Below the pieces are notes generated by a model, which was not told where the DNA came from, searched no databases, and was given only the letters and a program-made list of their open reading frames with translations. From positions 1-61,837 of the forward strand of contig JAHHQW010000006.1 of NCBI GenBank assembly GCA_020026195.1: DNA of 61,837 nt, read 5' to 3'. The translations under genes and the position numbers were made by a program. Below, piece by piece: positions 61,786 to 61,837 of the stretch. The stretch's first letter is position 1. Every line of letters begins with the position of its first letter. This DNA is from Prevotella sp. GTDB taxonomy: Bacteria; Bacteroidota; Bacteroidia; Bacteroidales; Bacteroidaceae.

Positions 61786-61837
61786 CAATAGTTCGTTAAA
61801 AAATCGCCACGCCTAAGCGGCTCTGGCAGTAAATAAA

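Overview
The window looks like chromosomal DNA of a Bacteroidales bacterium, most likely a Prevotella-type member of the Prevotellaceae. The reasons are the many Bacteroidota-type promoters (TTTG, 19-21 bases, TAnnTTTG), the LpxC/FabZ fusion, a LysO exporter split into two genes, a type V (FimA/Mfa-like) fimbrial operon, a TamB plus lipoprotein-type TamL pair, and families largely confined to this phylum (DUF3575, DUF5119, DUF4827, DUF5687). No transposase, integrase, CRISPR array, rRNA or tRNA gene was found.

Layout. 1-2.4 kb: kdsB, a 22-bp tandem repeat array, and a split lysine exporter on the minus strand. 2.4-16.2 kb: a long AT-rich upstream region followed by an eight-gene fimbrial operon. 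It runs DUF3575 outer-membrane protein, DUF5119 lipoprotein (possible anchor), a probable major fimbrillin, two paralogous fimbrillins, two divergent subunits and a 1119-residue probable tip protein. Six of its lipoproteins share an Arg 26-37 residues after the lipobox Cys, which fits type V pilin maturation. A terminator-like hairpin follows the major subunit gene and may set subunit ratios. A 19-bp perfect stem closes the locus.

16.2-26.2 kb, minus strand: mfd; nudC with a 5'-nucleotidase-like phosphoesterase; and tilS, an RlmI-like methyltransferase and a DEDDy 3'-5' exonuclease. 26.3-46 kb, plus strand: ftsK-lolA-DUF5687 permease; PAP2 phosphatase; sugar nucleotidyltransferase; NrnA-like DHH phosphoesterase; DUF4827 lipoprotein, glmM, TetR regulator and fabG; then a pseudouridine synthase, tamB and tamL. 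46-57 kb: DUF4375-like protein and smpB; HAD phosphatase, map, tsaD and pncC/cinA; then an envelope cluster of lpxD, lpxC/fabZ, lpxA, miaA and PBP1A. With kdsB and glmM, this covers several steps of lipid A, KDO and peptidoglycan precursor synthesis.

57.4-60.2 kb: a three-gene sugar cassette of an L-rhamnose/L-fucose-type mutarotase, an unusual fusion of a cytidylyltransferase-like domain to a compact GHMP-type kinase, and a FucP-type transporter. The fusion is the best candidate here for an undescribed activity, perhaps deoxyhexose or heptose activation. 60.3-61.7 kb, minus strand: an ECF sigma factor overlapped on both sides by small membrane-protein genes.

Several start codons were moved downstream because a promoter -7 box overlaps the longest open frame (mfd, exonuclease, nucleotidyltransferase, DUF4375 gene) or a terminator lies inside it (pseudouridine synthase). 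Family assignments come from recognition of motifs and remembered families; no database search was run.
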